In this document: positions 7,399-14,825 of the stretch, one piece after another
How positions within the stretch are numbered: position 1 is the first letter of the stretch
How the letters are laid out: the number at the start of each line of letters is the position of its first letter
NCBI GenBank assembly: GCA_003648225.1
Contig: QMOL01000008.1
Span: 1 to 26,340 of the forward strand
From: Chlamydiota bacterium
GTDB taxonomy: Bacteria > Auribacterota > UBA3054 > B51-G9
Length of the DNA stretch: 26,340 nt
Direction of reading: 5' to 3'
Program-made: the position numbers and the translations under genes
Notes under the pieces: generated by a model
What the model saw: the letters and a program-made list of their open reading frames with translations, nothing else
Told to the model about the DNA's origin: nothing
Databases searched by the model: none

Positions 7399-7469
7399 GT
7401 TGCCATGCCAATTCTTGCTGATTTGTAGGCATGGCTGAGGAAATTGAAATTCTTTGAATTTAAATTTAT
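7399..7469. repeat. 71-bp direct repeat, copy 2
   Basis: This is the second copy of the repeat, 111 bp after the first. It keeps the same GCCATGCC/GGCATGGC hairpin and the AT-rich tail containing AAATTCTTTGAATTT. The 40 bp between the copies is unrelated to the repeat and has the partly symmetric string AAGGATTTACACCTT. Confidence 0.9.
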
Positions 7470-7637
7470 TCTTAGTTTTTAAATTACAAGCAATAAAATA
7501 TTCTTTCTCGCCAAGGCTCTATCCTAAATAGATGTCCCTTAAAAACCTTTCTAACTATTAACCGACAATTAAATATTTATTAACTGATTGATTTAGTTAT
7601 TTAATAACTTATTAACTCAATAGGCAAGTTTTCAGCT

Positions 7638-7717
7638 CGAAGTACACGAAGTTAAAACAAAAAGATTTTATTATTTTTTAAACAATTATTTTTTTTCTAT
7701 GTTTTTCGTGTACTTCG
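7638..7717. repeat. 13-bp perfect inverted repeat with long spacer
   Basis: CGAAGTACACGAA (7638-7650) is mirrored by TTCGTGTACTTCG (7705-7717) across 54 bp of AT-rich DNA. The arms resemble the degenerate CTTCGTGTxCTTCGTGG-type strings found between genes in many environmental genomes. Related strings occur weakly near 19037-19078 and 21891-21950. It lies just past the 3' end of the 7744-8811 gene and could also act in mRNA 3' end formation. Confidence 0.65.
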
Positions 7718-7743
7718 TGGTAAAAACTTTTGGTGCCATGGCA

Positions 7744-8811
7744 CTATTTAATAGCGTCAAGTTCAATTTCAAACAACAAATTATCGCGGCAAATGTCGGC
7801 TTGAAGTTTTACGTGAGGGATATTGATTTTATTTTTTCTACAAAAATTGTCAAATAAATGAAAGTCATGACAATGTTTGAAATAAACCATTGCATTTGTA
7901 GTGTCAGACCATTGCATTTTCGCATTGTCAAGAATTGCGTTGACAACTTTCATTGTCATATCCAACTGTGCGGCGGTATCACCGATAAAAGCGGTGACGC
8001 CGCGTTTATCAATACTCGCAGTGCCGGAAACATAAAGCTTTTGGTCATGCGGAGTTTGTACCTTTACACCTCGGCTAAATGAGCTTTTATAATCAAAAGC
8101 TGGTTTTTGAAGAGGAGAAAAAGCTTTTTGAATTGAAATATTTCCACTCTTCGGAATTACGGCAAGTACCTGTGTTGCCATCGCTGTACCGTTTAAGTTT
8201 GCTAACCCGATACCTGTACTTGCGGGAACGAGATGCTGATAAATTCCGTGCTTTTCAAAAAAGATGTTTCTTACTTTATTAAGTTGATCATACCATTCAA
8301 GAATGTTATCAGCATACAGCCATGTTCTAATAGCATCCGAAAACGAAGAATTAAAAGCTATTAAAAATTTATCAGCTTTGTTAAACATATTTTCAGCTTG
8401 AGCATATCTTGTATCATTAGCGTTATCAGGCAAAATGTGCATCATTAAATATTTGGCATTATTGTCCTCGAACTCACGACCGATAAACTCATTGTCAAAA
8501 CAAAGCGGATATGATTTAACTTTAGAAATAGCATGAAGCTGAATTCTTAATTCTGATGAATCATCAATCAGCAATAACGGCGGACAGGTTATCTTTCGCA
8601 ATTTTTTGCTGCGTAATTCTTCGTTGGCTAACGCGAGCTCATTTTTATTTCCAAATAAACGAATGGAAAAAGCCTGCGCGTTGTTTAAGCGAAGAAAATC
8701 AATTGCATAGTTAATTATTTTAATTCCCTTGCCATGATTTTCAATTGAAGTGAGCCAAAATTCCGTGCAATCATTTTTATCGATTGATTTAATATTAAAT
8801 ATGTTTTGCAT
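7744..8811 (-). CDS. Chorismatase-like protein with a C-terminal RidA (YjgF) fold
   Basis: The 355-aa protein matches the two-part layout of the FkbO/Hyg5/XanB2 chorismatase group: a divergent N-terminal half followed by a RidA-like domain. Family-like motifs are DAIRTWLYADNILEWYDQLN (159-178), VRNIFF, and VPASTGIGLANLNGTAMATQ (195-214). The C-terminal DTTNAMVYFKHCHDFHLF and DICRDNLLFEIELDAI match the RidA end, where the conserved Glu of EIE lies. No signal peptide or membrane segment is seen. Chorismatases hydrolyse chorismate to dihydroxycyclohexadiene or hydroxybenzoate acids, but this is a distant relative and no aromatic pathway gene is nearby, so the substrate is open. It could instead be an imine-deaminase-like protein. 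It stands alone between repeat-rich spacers. Confidence 0.65.
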   Translation of the reverse strand: MQNIFNIKSIDKNDCTEFWLTSIENHGKGIKIINYAIDFLRLNNAQAFSIRLFGNKNELALANEELRSKKLRKITCPPLLLIDDSSELRIQLHAISKVKSYPLCFDNEFIGREFEDNNAKYLMMHILPDNANDTRYAQAENMFNKADKFLIAFNSSFSDAIRTWLYADNILEWYDQLNKVRNIFFEKHGIYQHLVPASTGIGLANLNGTAMATQVLAVIPKSGNISIQKAFSPLQKPAFDYKSSFSRGVKVQTPHDQKLYVSGTASIDKRGVTAFIGDTAAQLDMTMKVVNAILDNAKMQWSDTTNAMVYFKHCHDFHLFDNFCRKNKINIPHVKLQADICRDNLLFEIELDAIK

Positions 8812-8897
8812 TATTCGTTATTTGTCGAAGATCCGCCATAGGAGGATTATTGGTTATTGGTTCTCACAATTAAAGAACCACCCCGATCTATCGATCA

Positions 8898-8918
8898 CCC
8901 CTCCTTGGTAAGGAGGGG
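8898..8918. repeat. Perfect hairpin CCCCTCCTT-GGT-AAGGAGGGG
   Basis: A 9-bp GC-rich perfect stem with a 3-nt loop lies between the PPC-domain gene and the chorismatase-like gene. No U-tract follows on either strand. Its flank (CACCCCGATCTATCGATCAC) resembles mobile-looking intergenic repeat fragments. It could still fold in mRNA downstream of the PPC gene. Confidence 0.6.
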
Positions 8919-8922
8919 AGCC

Positions 8923-9006
8923 AATTTCAAGTTTCAAGTTCCCAGTTCCCAGTTTCAAGTTTCAAGTTTCAAATTCCCAATTTCAAGTTTCAAATTTCTA
9001 ATTTAC
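8923..9006. repeat. Twelve tandem heptamers (AGTTTCA/AATTTCA/AGTTCCC variants)
   Basis: Twelve consecutive 7-bp units run from 8923 to 9006 with variants AGTTTCA, AATTTCA, AGTTCCC and AATTCCC. The last two units include the stop codon (8998-9000) and final codons of the PPC-domain gene, so the array reaches into the coding end. The plus strand reads as a repetitive FKFQVSS-like peptide that is not a real gene. Confidence 0.85.
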
Positions 9007-11406
9007 AACTTCTATCGGTACTGCCGGGAAAGTATCAATTTTAAACATTCTTCTCTTTGATCTTAGTTTTTTATTATTTTTGGGTTGCTCATTGAAAACT
9101 GTAAAAATTAAATTGTCTTTATAACCGGACGGCAACTTATCAATATGTAATTTAATGTCAATAAGTCCGGCTGTTATATTTATATTTGTGATAGTTATTC
9201 CTTCAGGGGGATTTTCCAATTTAACTTTAAATCTTTTTAACATCCTCGGATTGCCGGCAACTCTGAAAAACAAATCTACATCACTCGCACTTTTAATTTT
9301 CACAGGAATTTCATTGGTTAGCCTGGGAACCGGAATTTTCCATTTCGCTCCTTTGTTGAATAAAACCAACTCTTTTGATGATACAAGTTGTCTGTATAAA
9401 AATGCCTGCATTGTATTATCAGCCGGAATTACTTGATGAACAAACTTTTGTTTATTGAATCTTGCTGTACCAAACAGTTGAATTTGTTTTATCTGATCTG
9501 TATCAGTAGGTTTAGCGGTAATTGTCATTCTTATTTTATTTTTCTCTGCAGGAATGATTTTTCCGGCAATCCATAGATTTTTATCTTTTGTAAAAATTCT
9601 TATTGGACCTTCAAAGCCTTCTTTACGAATCGCGTAAACGGTAAAAGAAGCTGTTGAGCCCGGTAAAATATTTATAGTTGACGGCGAGGAGAACAAAATA
9701 AAATCCGGTTGAGGAGTTGAAATACGCAACCGGTATGCAAAAGCATTCCCTCCTTGATTTAACGCGTCGCTAATTTGAATATAATACGTTCCTGTTTCGG
9801 GAAATTTGACCGTTAAATACGAATCTGCATGATGAGTAATTAATCCTGTTTTGCTTTCGTGGAGAAATTTATCTTTAACGATATAATCATCATTCCATTT
9901 TATCACTCTGCCTTTTTCATCAATGATTCTTAATAATGAGTTTAGAGGTGAATTTAATTGCCGGGCATAAACTTGGGCAACAATTTTTTCACCTTTTTGA
10001 CCGTAAATTTTATATACATCTATATCGCCCGGTTTATCAATTTTCCCATTAATGATTATCGGTAAACTAATCTTCTGTGCTTGATTAATTAAGTTATTTG
10101 TTTCTATTTCAAAGCATTCCGGCAAATAATTTACAGTATAAAATATTGGATTAGATTTATAGTTTTTCCTGCTAAAAAATGTCTTACGAATGATTTTTTC
10201 ACCAGGTGTTGTGTCAAGAATAATATTTGTTCCCAATAAATTATATCCTGAAATTCTTGTGACAGTTTTGTCTCCCGCTCGTCCGCCAAGCAGGAAAACA
10301 TCCGTTATAAATGGTTCTTCACTTATTTTAATTCGATAAATAAAGTCACTTCTTCCACGATAAATAGCGTCACGAATTTCAATTTCATACTCACCGGTTT
10401 TCGGGATTTTATAATAAAGTACCGGGTCCGGATTAAATCTGTAATCATCATCAAAAGCAAGCTTTCTGCCTTTTGAATCGTAAAGAGTTATTACCGCCTG
10501 AAACCATCCCGGAACAGCATCGGCAAGATAAGGAACAAGCTGTCGCGCGAATGTTTCAATTACAACTTTTTGCCCTTTACGGGCTTTAAAACGAAAACGA
10601 TCAACATCTCCCGGCATAATTTGACCGTTAAGGATTACAGGCAGCTCGACCGTTTGGTCAAGAAATTTTGACGGCAGGCGTTGAAATTGCGGTAATTTTT
10701 GATTTGCGGAATTGTTATTCGGCTCCAGTTCCTTTTTCTCAGGAAAATTTCCGACTTGAAAAACCATTGGGTTTGACATTCCGTGTTTGGTTTTTAATCT
10801 CAGTTCATGGTTTCCAAGTTCGGCATTTTTATCAATCGTAATCTCTATTTCAACAAGTTGAGCAAGTTGCTGATTCCATTGTCTTCTCCATTTTCTGTTC
10901 ATGAAATTTTCGGCAATATTAGCTAATTCTCTTAGATTTTTTTCATCGAGATTGTGTAATAAAGGGTTATCCGGTAATTTTTCCTGCGCAAGAAGCTTTC
11001 TTAACTTTTCCGGATCGTCTTTCACTTTTTCACGCATCATCATCATATATTGTTCATTCTTGCGTTTTTGCCTTTCGTTTTTTTGTATATGGATTCGGCT
11101 GCGAAATCCCTCAGGCAATTCAGCTATTCGTCTATCACGAGCTTCTTCCATTTTATTTTGAAGTAAAATTCTTTGTTCACGATTAAGATTTCTGCGCAAT
11201 CTATAATTCCCAATTATTTTCCCGATAATGCCTTTTCCGGAAATATAAATCCCGTTTGCCTGATTAAGCAATTGACCTCCGGCAATAACGCGCAACGTTG
11301 TCCCTCTTTCTCCACCTGCGGGATAAAGATATCCTATTTTCGGATTTATATCCGCAAAGCTAAGAGTAGCAAGAGTTAAAATTAGAATTAAAAATTTGTT
11401 TATCAT
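8998..11406 (-). CDS. Secreted protein with two PPC (pre-peptidase C-terminal) domains
   Basis: The 802-aa product starts with a Sec signal peptide (about residues 1-18, MINKFLILILTLATLSFA). An IPT/TIG-like segment follows (GYLYPAGGERGTTLRVIAGG). Residues 68-185 are a highly charged Arg/Lys/Glu insert, probably helical. Two PPC beta-sandwich domains follow at about 253-361 (ILNGQIMPGDVDRFRFKARK, FDDDYRF, GEYEIEIRDA) and 448-562 (IINGKIDKPGDIDVYKIYGQ, NDDY, GTYYIQISDA). The rest is beta-rich. Such proteins accompany DUF1501 and DUF1549/1553 genes in planctomycetes and relatives. All three lie here on one strand in that order, with a 115-bp hairpin-bearing gap before this gene. Its role is unknown; surface polymer binding or breakdown is an inference. 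No protease catalytic motif is visible. Confidence 0.85.
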   Translation of the reverse strand: MINKFLILILTLATLSFADINPKIGYLYPAGGERGTTLRVIAGGQLLNQANGIYISGKGIIGKIIGNYRLRRNLNREQRILLQNKMEEARDRRIAELPEGFRSRIHIQKNERQKRKNEQYMMMMREKVKDDPEKLRKLLAQEKLPDNPLLHNLDEKNLRELANIAENFMNRKWRRQWNQQLAQLVEIEITIDKNAELGNHELRLKTKHGMSNPMVFQVGNFPEKKELEPNNNSANQKLPQFQRLPSKFLDQTVELPVILNGQIMPGDVDRFRFKARKGQKVVIETFARQLVPYLADAVPGWFQAVITLYDSKGRKLAFDDDYRFNPDPVLYYKIPKTGEYEIEIRDAIYRGRSDFIYRIKISEEPFITDVFLLGGRAGDKTVTRISGYNLLGTNIILDTTPGEKIIRKTFFSRKNYKSNPIFYTVNYLPECFEIETNNLINQAQKISLPIIINGKIDKPGDIDVYKIYGQKGEKIVAQVYARQLNSPLNSLLRIIDEKGRVIKWNDDYIVKDKFLHESKTGLITHHADSYLTVKFPETGTYYIQISDALNQGGNAFAYRLRISTPQPDFILFSSPSTINILPGSTASFTVYAIRKEGFEGPIRIFTKDKNLWIAGKIIPAEKNKIRMTITAKPTDTDQIKQIQLFGTARFNKQKFVHQVIPADNTMQAFLYRQLVSSKELVLFNKGAKWKIPVPRLTNEIPVKIKSASDVDLFFRVAGNPRMLKRFKVKLENPPEGITITNINITAGLIDIKLHIDKLPSGYKDNLIFTVFNEQPKNNKKLRSKRRMFKIDTFPAVPIEVVN

Positions 11407-11444
11407 TTTTCTATCTGTTTCTTTTGATAAAATTTATCTTCTCA

Positions 11445-11498
11445 AAATCCCCTTTCTCGTAAGAATGGGATTTAATTTCCGACCTCAACAAGGTCGGA
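11445..11498. repeat. Two adjacent hairpins between the DUF1501 and PPC genes
   Basis: AAATCCC (11445-11451) pairs with GGGATTT (11467-11473). TCCGACCT (11478-11485) pairs with AGGTCGGA (11491-11498) around a 5-nt loop. The second shares its CCGACCT/AGGTCGG core with repeats at 14636-14700 and 17463-17520. They lie in the 115-bp gap of a presumed operon and could uncouple or stabilise the segments of the message. Confidence 0.7.
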
Positions 11499-11521
11499 TA
11501 CAGAGCACAAAAGCCGAACAC

Positions 11522-12841
11522 TTACATTATTTCTTTCAGGCGACCATTTCCTTTTCCCGGCAATAATTTTACATTTAATCCTTTACTGTTCGGCAATTTT
11601 CCTTCCGGATCAATTCCCATCAACTCATAAATTGAACCAATTAAATCCTCGGGATGAACAGGCCGCTCAATCACTTCGGTTCCCGTTTCATTTGATTTAC
11701 CGACTACGCGGCCGCCTTTAAATCCTCCGCCCGCAACGAGTGCGGAAAAGCATTGCCCAAAATGTCCTCTGCCACCATTCCATGGTGGATCCCACATCAC
11801 TTTCGGCGTTCTTCCAAATTCCCCGCAGCACCAAATTATTGTAGAATCAAGTAAATTTTTATCTGATAAATCTTGAAGCAAAGCTGACAATCCCTGATCA
11901 AATTCCGGAAGCTTTTGTTTCATTATTTGAAAGTGCTGTTTATGTGTGTCCCAACCATTGTAATTTATAGTAATATAAGGAACATCTGCTTCCACCAATC
12001 GTCTTGCCACGAGACAAGATTGTCCGAATTTATTTTTCCCGTATCGTTCTCTGACCGTTGTATTTTCATTTGACAAGTCAAAAATTTTTTTTGCATCGCC
12101 GAACATCAAATCATAAGCCTTTTTTTCGCATTTATCAATTTTTTTGAATTGAAAATCTTCGGTGTTTTTTGAGCTAAGTGTGTCAAGATTGTGAAGCAAT
12201 CCCCGACGACTCAATTGTCGTTCATCAGAAACTCCTTTTGCGATAATACCTTCAACTTCAAACAGATTTTTACTTGGATCTCCGCCTGTAACAAATGGTT
12301 TATATTTTGAACCGAGAAAACCCGATTCAGAAAACCGCCCCTGTCCTTTCGTTAAAACTACATACGGCGGAACAACTCCTTTGTATCCGGCAGCATAACC
12401 TTTAAAAAGTGAAACTATCGCTCCGGCTGAAGGATAAACCAACCGGCCCGGTTCGTGACCTGTCTGCATAATATAAGATGCTGTTTCATGAGCATTAATT
12501 CCATGAGTCATACTTCGGATTAAAGAATATTTATCCGCTTGGTGTGCCAGCAAAGGCAATGCGGCATTTATTTTAATTCTTTTCACATTAGTTTCGATTG
12601 CATTATCCAAATCTCCGCAATAATCATGGCCGGCTTGTGGTTTCGGGTCAAAAGTGTCAATATGACAGGAACCACCCCACATCCAGATTTGAATAACTGA
12701 TTTTGCTTTAGCTTTTATTTTCGAACTTTTCCGAGCAATATTTTTTGCAAAAAGGTTTAACGGCCCACCAAGCATTAATCCTCCAACGCCAAGCAATCCG
12801 ATTTTAATCATTTTTCTACGTGTCAAGATTTTTTTATTCAT
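11522..12841 (-). CDS. DUF1501 protein with Tat signal (sulfatase/phosphatase-like fold)
   Basis: DUF1501 proteins belong to the alkaline phosphatase/sulfatase superfamily and are expanded in planctomycetes. Their substrates are unknown. The 439-aa product begins with a twin-arginine signal (LTRRKMIKIGLLGVGG, then a hydrophobic stretch), so it is exported folded. Family motifs follow: IWMWGGSCHIDTFDPKP, KYSLIRSMTHGINAHETASY, GQSCLVARRLVEADVPYITI, NYNGWDTHKQHF, WCCGEFGRTPKV, NGGRGHFGQCFSALVAGGG and HPEDLIGSIYELMGI. These His/Asp-rich stretches match the metal-binding pockets of the superfamily. The gene starts 21 bp after the DUF1549/1553 gene, its usual partner, so the two are probably co-transcribed. 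Confidence 0.9.
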   Translation of the reverse strand: MNKKILTRRKMIKIGLLGVGGLMLGGPLNLFAKNIARKSSKIKAKAKSVIQIWMWGGSCHIDTFDPKPQAGHDYCGDLDNAIETNVKRIKINAALPLLAHQADKYSLIRSMTHGINAHETASYIMQTGHEPGRLVYPSAGAIVSLFKGYAAGYKGVVPPYVVLTKGQGRFSESGFLGSKYKPFVTGGDPSKNLFEVEGIIAKGVSDERQLSRRGLLHNLDTLSSKNTEDFQFKKIDKCEKKAYDLMFGDAKKIFDLSNENTTVRERYGKNKFGQSCLVARRLVEADVPYITINYNGWDTHKQHFQIMKQKLPEFDQGLSALLQDLSDKNLLDSTIIWCCGEFGRTPKVMWDPPWNGGRGHFGQCFSALVAGGGFKGGRVVGKSNETGTEVIERPVHPEDLIGSIYELMGIDPEGKLPNSKGLNVKLLPGKGNGRLKEIM

Positions 12842-12862
12842 AATTTGTAAATTGTAATTGCT

Positions 12863-14488
12863 TTAATGCTTACACAAAAATTCTTTAGTGTTAAATAAAG
12901 CCCACACAACATCCATTATCGCATTTTTCTTTGATTCTTTTTCCGACATAAAATATTTGTCAACTGTTTTTATCTCTTCTTCTGTTGGATAACGTGAAAG
13001 TATATTTAAATAAAGTTCTTGAATTATTTTATTTTCATTTCCTTTTCTTCGCTGTGAATTTCTAATTATTTGCCTTAACTTTTGACTCTTTTTTATTTTA
13101 TTCTGAATGTGCGTCGAATTTAAAAAATGAAGCCTCTGGGCCGTCGTTATTTTATTATTTCGCTCACTTTCATAACCGGTATCCCGCGATGGTTTACCGA
13201 ACATTTCGAGAAACGAACTTGAAATACTTCCGTCAGCTAAGCTTATCGCACTACTTCGATTAGGAATAAAAGTGAAAGGTTCGGGAACCATACTAATATA
13301 ATTCTCTCTTATACCTGTAATAGAAGAAACCGCATCGCTAAGAACTTCCGCATCAAGTCGCCGCACAGGATAATACGCGAATAAAGATTCCGTCCTGGGA
13401 TTCTCACTTTGAGGGATTGACGATTGCTGATACGTTCTTGAATTCAAAATTATTTTATAGATATGGCGTAAATTATAATTTGATTTTATAAGTTCTTTTT
13501 CCAGGAAACTTAAAAGTTTTGGATTAACCGGTTTGTTTTTCGATGTAATATCATCAGGTGGATTAATTATGCCTCGCCCCATCAACCAAAACCATATTCG
13601 ATTAACAATATTCCTTGTCAAACAAGGATTTCCCGGATTAACAAGCCATTCGGCAAAAATAATTCTCGGGTCCTGGTTCGGCTGAATTGTTACTTTTTTG
13701 CCGTCAGGAAGTGTTGCTTTCAAAATATTTGTCGGTGCGGGATTCAAATAAATAATTTCTTCTTTCCATTCTTCTGTTTTTTTATAAGCAACTCGCGAAA
13801 AAAATGTCATCATCGCTTCCTGCTGCTCTTTCGGTAATTTATTCAGCCGTATGCCCATGAAAGTTAATGCGACTGCCTCAGCAAGGCCTTTGGGTGTTTT
13901 TTCCTGAACAGCTTTGTAAAAATTAACCTGCGGCTGCCGAAAATTACTTCCGCTTGATGTTAGCAATTCATAAGCGAATTTATTGTATGGCATGTTTTTT
14001 TCTAATACGGAATGAATCCATGTATAATAAGCTTGAACACCATTTGGCCACAAATTGATTGGGAATTCAGATTTAATTCGGAGTAAATCTCCCCATTTTA
14101 ACGCCCAATAATCCGCAAATTCTTTTCGCTTAAATAACTGATTAATTATTTTTTTTCGTTTGTAGGGAGATTTATCCGCAAGAAATTTTCTCACTTCTTT
14201 TTCTGTCGGTAATGTTCCTATAACATCTACATAAACTCTTCTCAAAAAGACAGCATCAGAAGATAAATTTGCCGGTTTGATATGGTATTTTCTTAGGCTT
14301 TGTAAAACTATTTCATCAATTCTGTTGTTGGGCTTGATTTGAGCATATATCTCGAACGGTCGGTTTTGATCTTCCGCTTTTACGGCAACTGCAGTTGCCA
14401 TCACGAAAATTGTGTTTAAGAGAAAACTTTTAAGAAAATTTTTTTTATTTTTTTCCATTAAAAAATTGCCGGTACTGTTATTTTCCAT
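12863..14488 (-). CDS. Secreted DUF1549/DUF1553 protein
   Basis: This is the usual partner of DUF1501 proteins. After an N-terminal signal peptide ending near AVAVKAED comes DUF1549 (FLRRVYVDVIGTLPTEKEVR, FADYWALKWGDLLRIKSEFP, NKFAYELLTSSG, FMGIRL). DUF1553 follows (DPRIIFAEWLVNPGNPCLTR, NRIWFWLMGRGIINPPDD, LRHIYKIILNSRTYQQSS, YPVRRLDAEVLSDAVSSITG, ILSRYPTEEEI). Many relatives carry a cytochrome c-like N-terminal domain with CxxCH; none is seen here, so this is a short form. Starts are uncertain: TTG at 14497, ATG at 14488 or ATG at 14458, the last giving the tightest signal peptide. The family has no established biochemical function. A redox or surface-polymer role is an inference. Confidence 0.88.
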   Translation of the reverse strand: MENNSTGNFLMEKNKKNFLKSFLLNTIFVMATAVAVKAEDQNRPFEIYAQIKPNNRIDEIVLQSLRKYHIKPANLSSDAVFLRRVYVDVIGTLPTEKEVRKFLADKSPYKRKKIINQLFKRKEFADYWALKWGDLLRIKSEFPINLWPNGVQAYYTWIHSVLEKNMPYNKFAYELLTSSGSNFRQPQVNFYKAVQEKTPKGLAEAVALTFMGIRLNKLPKEQQEAMMTFFSRVAYKKTEEWKEEIIYLNPAPTNILKATLPDGKKVTIQPNQDPRIIFAEWLVNPGNPCLTRNIVNRIWFWLMGRGIINPPDDITSKNKPVNPKLLSFLEKELIKSNYNLRHIYKIILNSRTYQQSSIPQSENPRTESLFAYYPVRRLDAEVLSDAVSSITGIRENYISMVPEPFTFIPNRSSAISLADGSISSSFLEMFGKPSRDTGYESERNNKITTAQRLHFLNSTHIQNKIKKSQKLRQIIRNSQRRKGNENKIIQELYLNILSRYPTEEEIKTVDKYFMSEKESKKNAIMDVVWALFNTKEFLCKH

Positions 14489-14635
14489 AAAATCCAATGA
14501 TCTGTTTCTTTTTATGACGCAATTTTTAACTAATTATTGTAGATAATAATATCTATTTGTTCGATGACTGGTGATGTTTTTAACTGAAAAAGTTTTGGTC
14601 ATTTGTGTACACAATATTAAAAGTGCTTAGAACAT

Positions 14636-14700
14636 TATTTGCTAAATTCTTGTCGCCGGAGAATTCCGGCTTCGGCGAGGTCGGCTACAGCAAGCAAATA
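14636..14700. repeat. 65-bp palindromic element with 8-bp terminal inverted repeats
   Basis: TATTTGCT (14636-14643) and AGCAAATA (14693-14700) bound the element. Inside are GCCGGA/TCCGGC (14655-14660, 14665-14670) and TCGCCG/CGGCGA (14653-14658, 14673-14678). The right half, GAGGTCGGCTACA, matches the element at 17463-17520. The GC-rich core stands out from its AT-rich surroundings. Confidence 0.7.
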
Positions 14701-14774
14701 TGAGAGATTAATTCCTTTGGACTGCCTTCCAACCAATTTCGAAAATTTCCATGCACCCGGATATCAATATTGAT

Positions 14775-14803
14775 TTGACAATATAAACTGCAAAATGTAA
14801 AAT
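14775..14803 (+). promoter_or_regulatory. Consensus promoter of the SpeE-like membrane gene
   Basis: TTGACA (14775-14780), a 17-bp spacer and TAAAAT (14798-14803) lie 22 bp before the ATG at 14826. The predicted start near 14810 leaves a leader of only about 16 nt, with no Shine-Dalgarno sequence. Confidence 0.7.
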
Positions 14804-14825
14804 ATAGCTAACTTTTGTTTTTATT

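Larger units (their letters stand above)
7150..7743. other. Gene-poor, repeat-rich stretch
   Basis: I see no convincing gene here. It holds a possible frameshifted upstream piece of the 6501-7082 ORF (7150-7224), two 71-bp direct repeats (7288-7358, 7399-7469), AT-rich DNA, a 13-bp inverted repeat (7638-7717) and a 12-bp palindrome GTGCCATGGCAC (7733-7744) that touches the stop codon of the next gene. Confidence 0.7.
14498..14825. other. Divergent intergenic region
   Basis: This 328-bp spacer separates the DUF1549 gene (minus) from the SpeE-like gene (plus). It contains an AT-rich stretch, the terminal-repeat hairpin element at 14636-14700 and the plus-strand promoter at 14775-14803. No coding potential was noticed. 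Confidence 0.7.

Noticed and set aside
7399..7430. Integron attC-like site
   Set aside because: The GCCATGCC/GGCATGGC stem lacks the GTTRRRY core pair and no integrase is present.
7288..7469. Direct repeats as a CRISPR array
   Set aside because: There are only two copies, 71 bp long with a 40-bp gap, and no cas genes. CRISPR repeats are shorter and more numerous.
8898..8918. GC-rich hairpin as a rho-independent terminator
   Set aside because: The stem is strong, but no U-tract follows on either strand.
8857..9060. Plus-strand ORF reading FKFQVPSS-like repeats
   Set aside because: It is a translation of the AGTTTCA heptamer array and overlaps the end of the PPC gene; no protein family fits.
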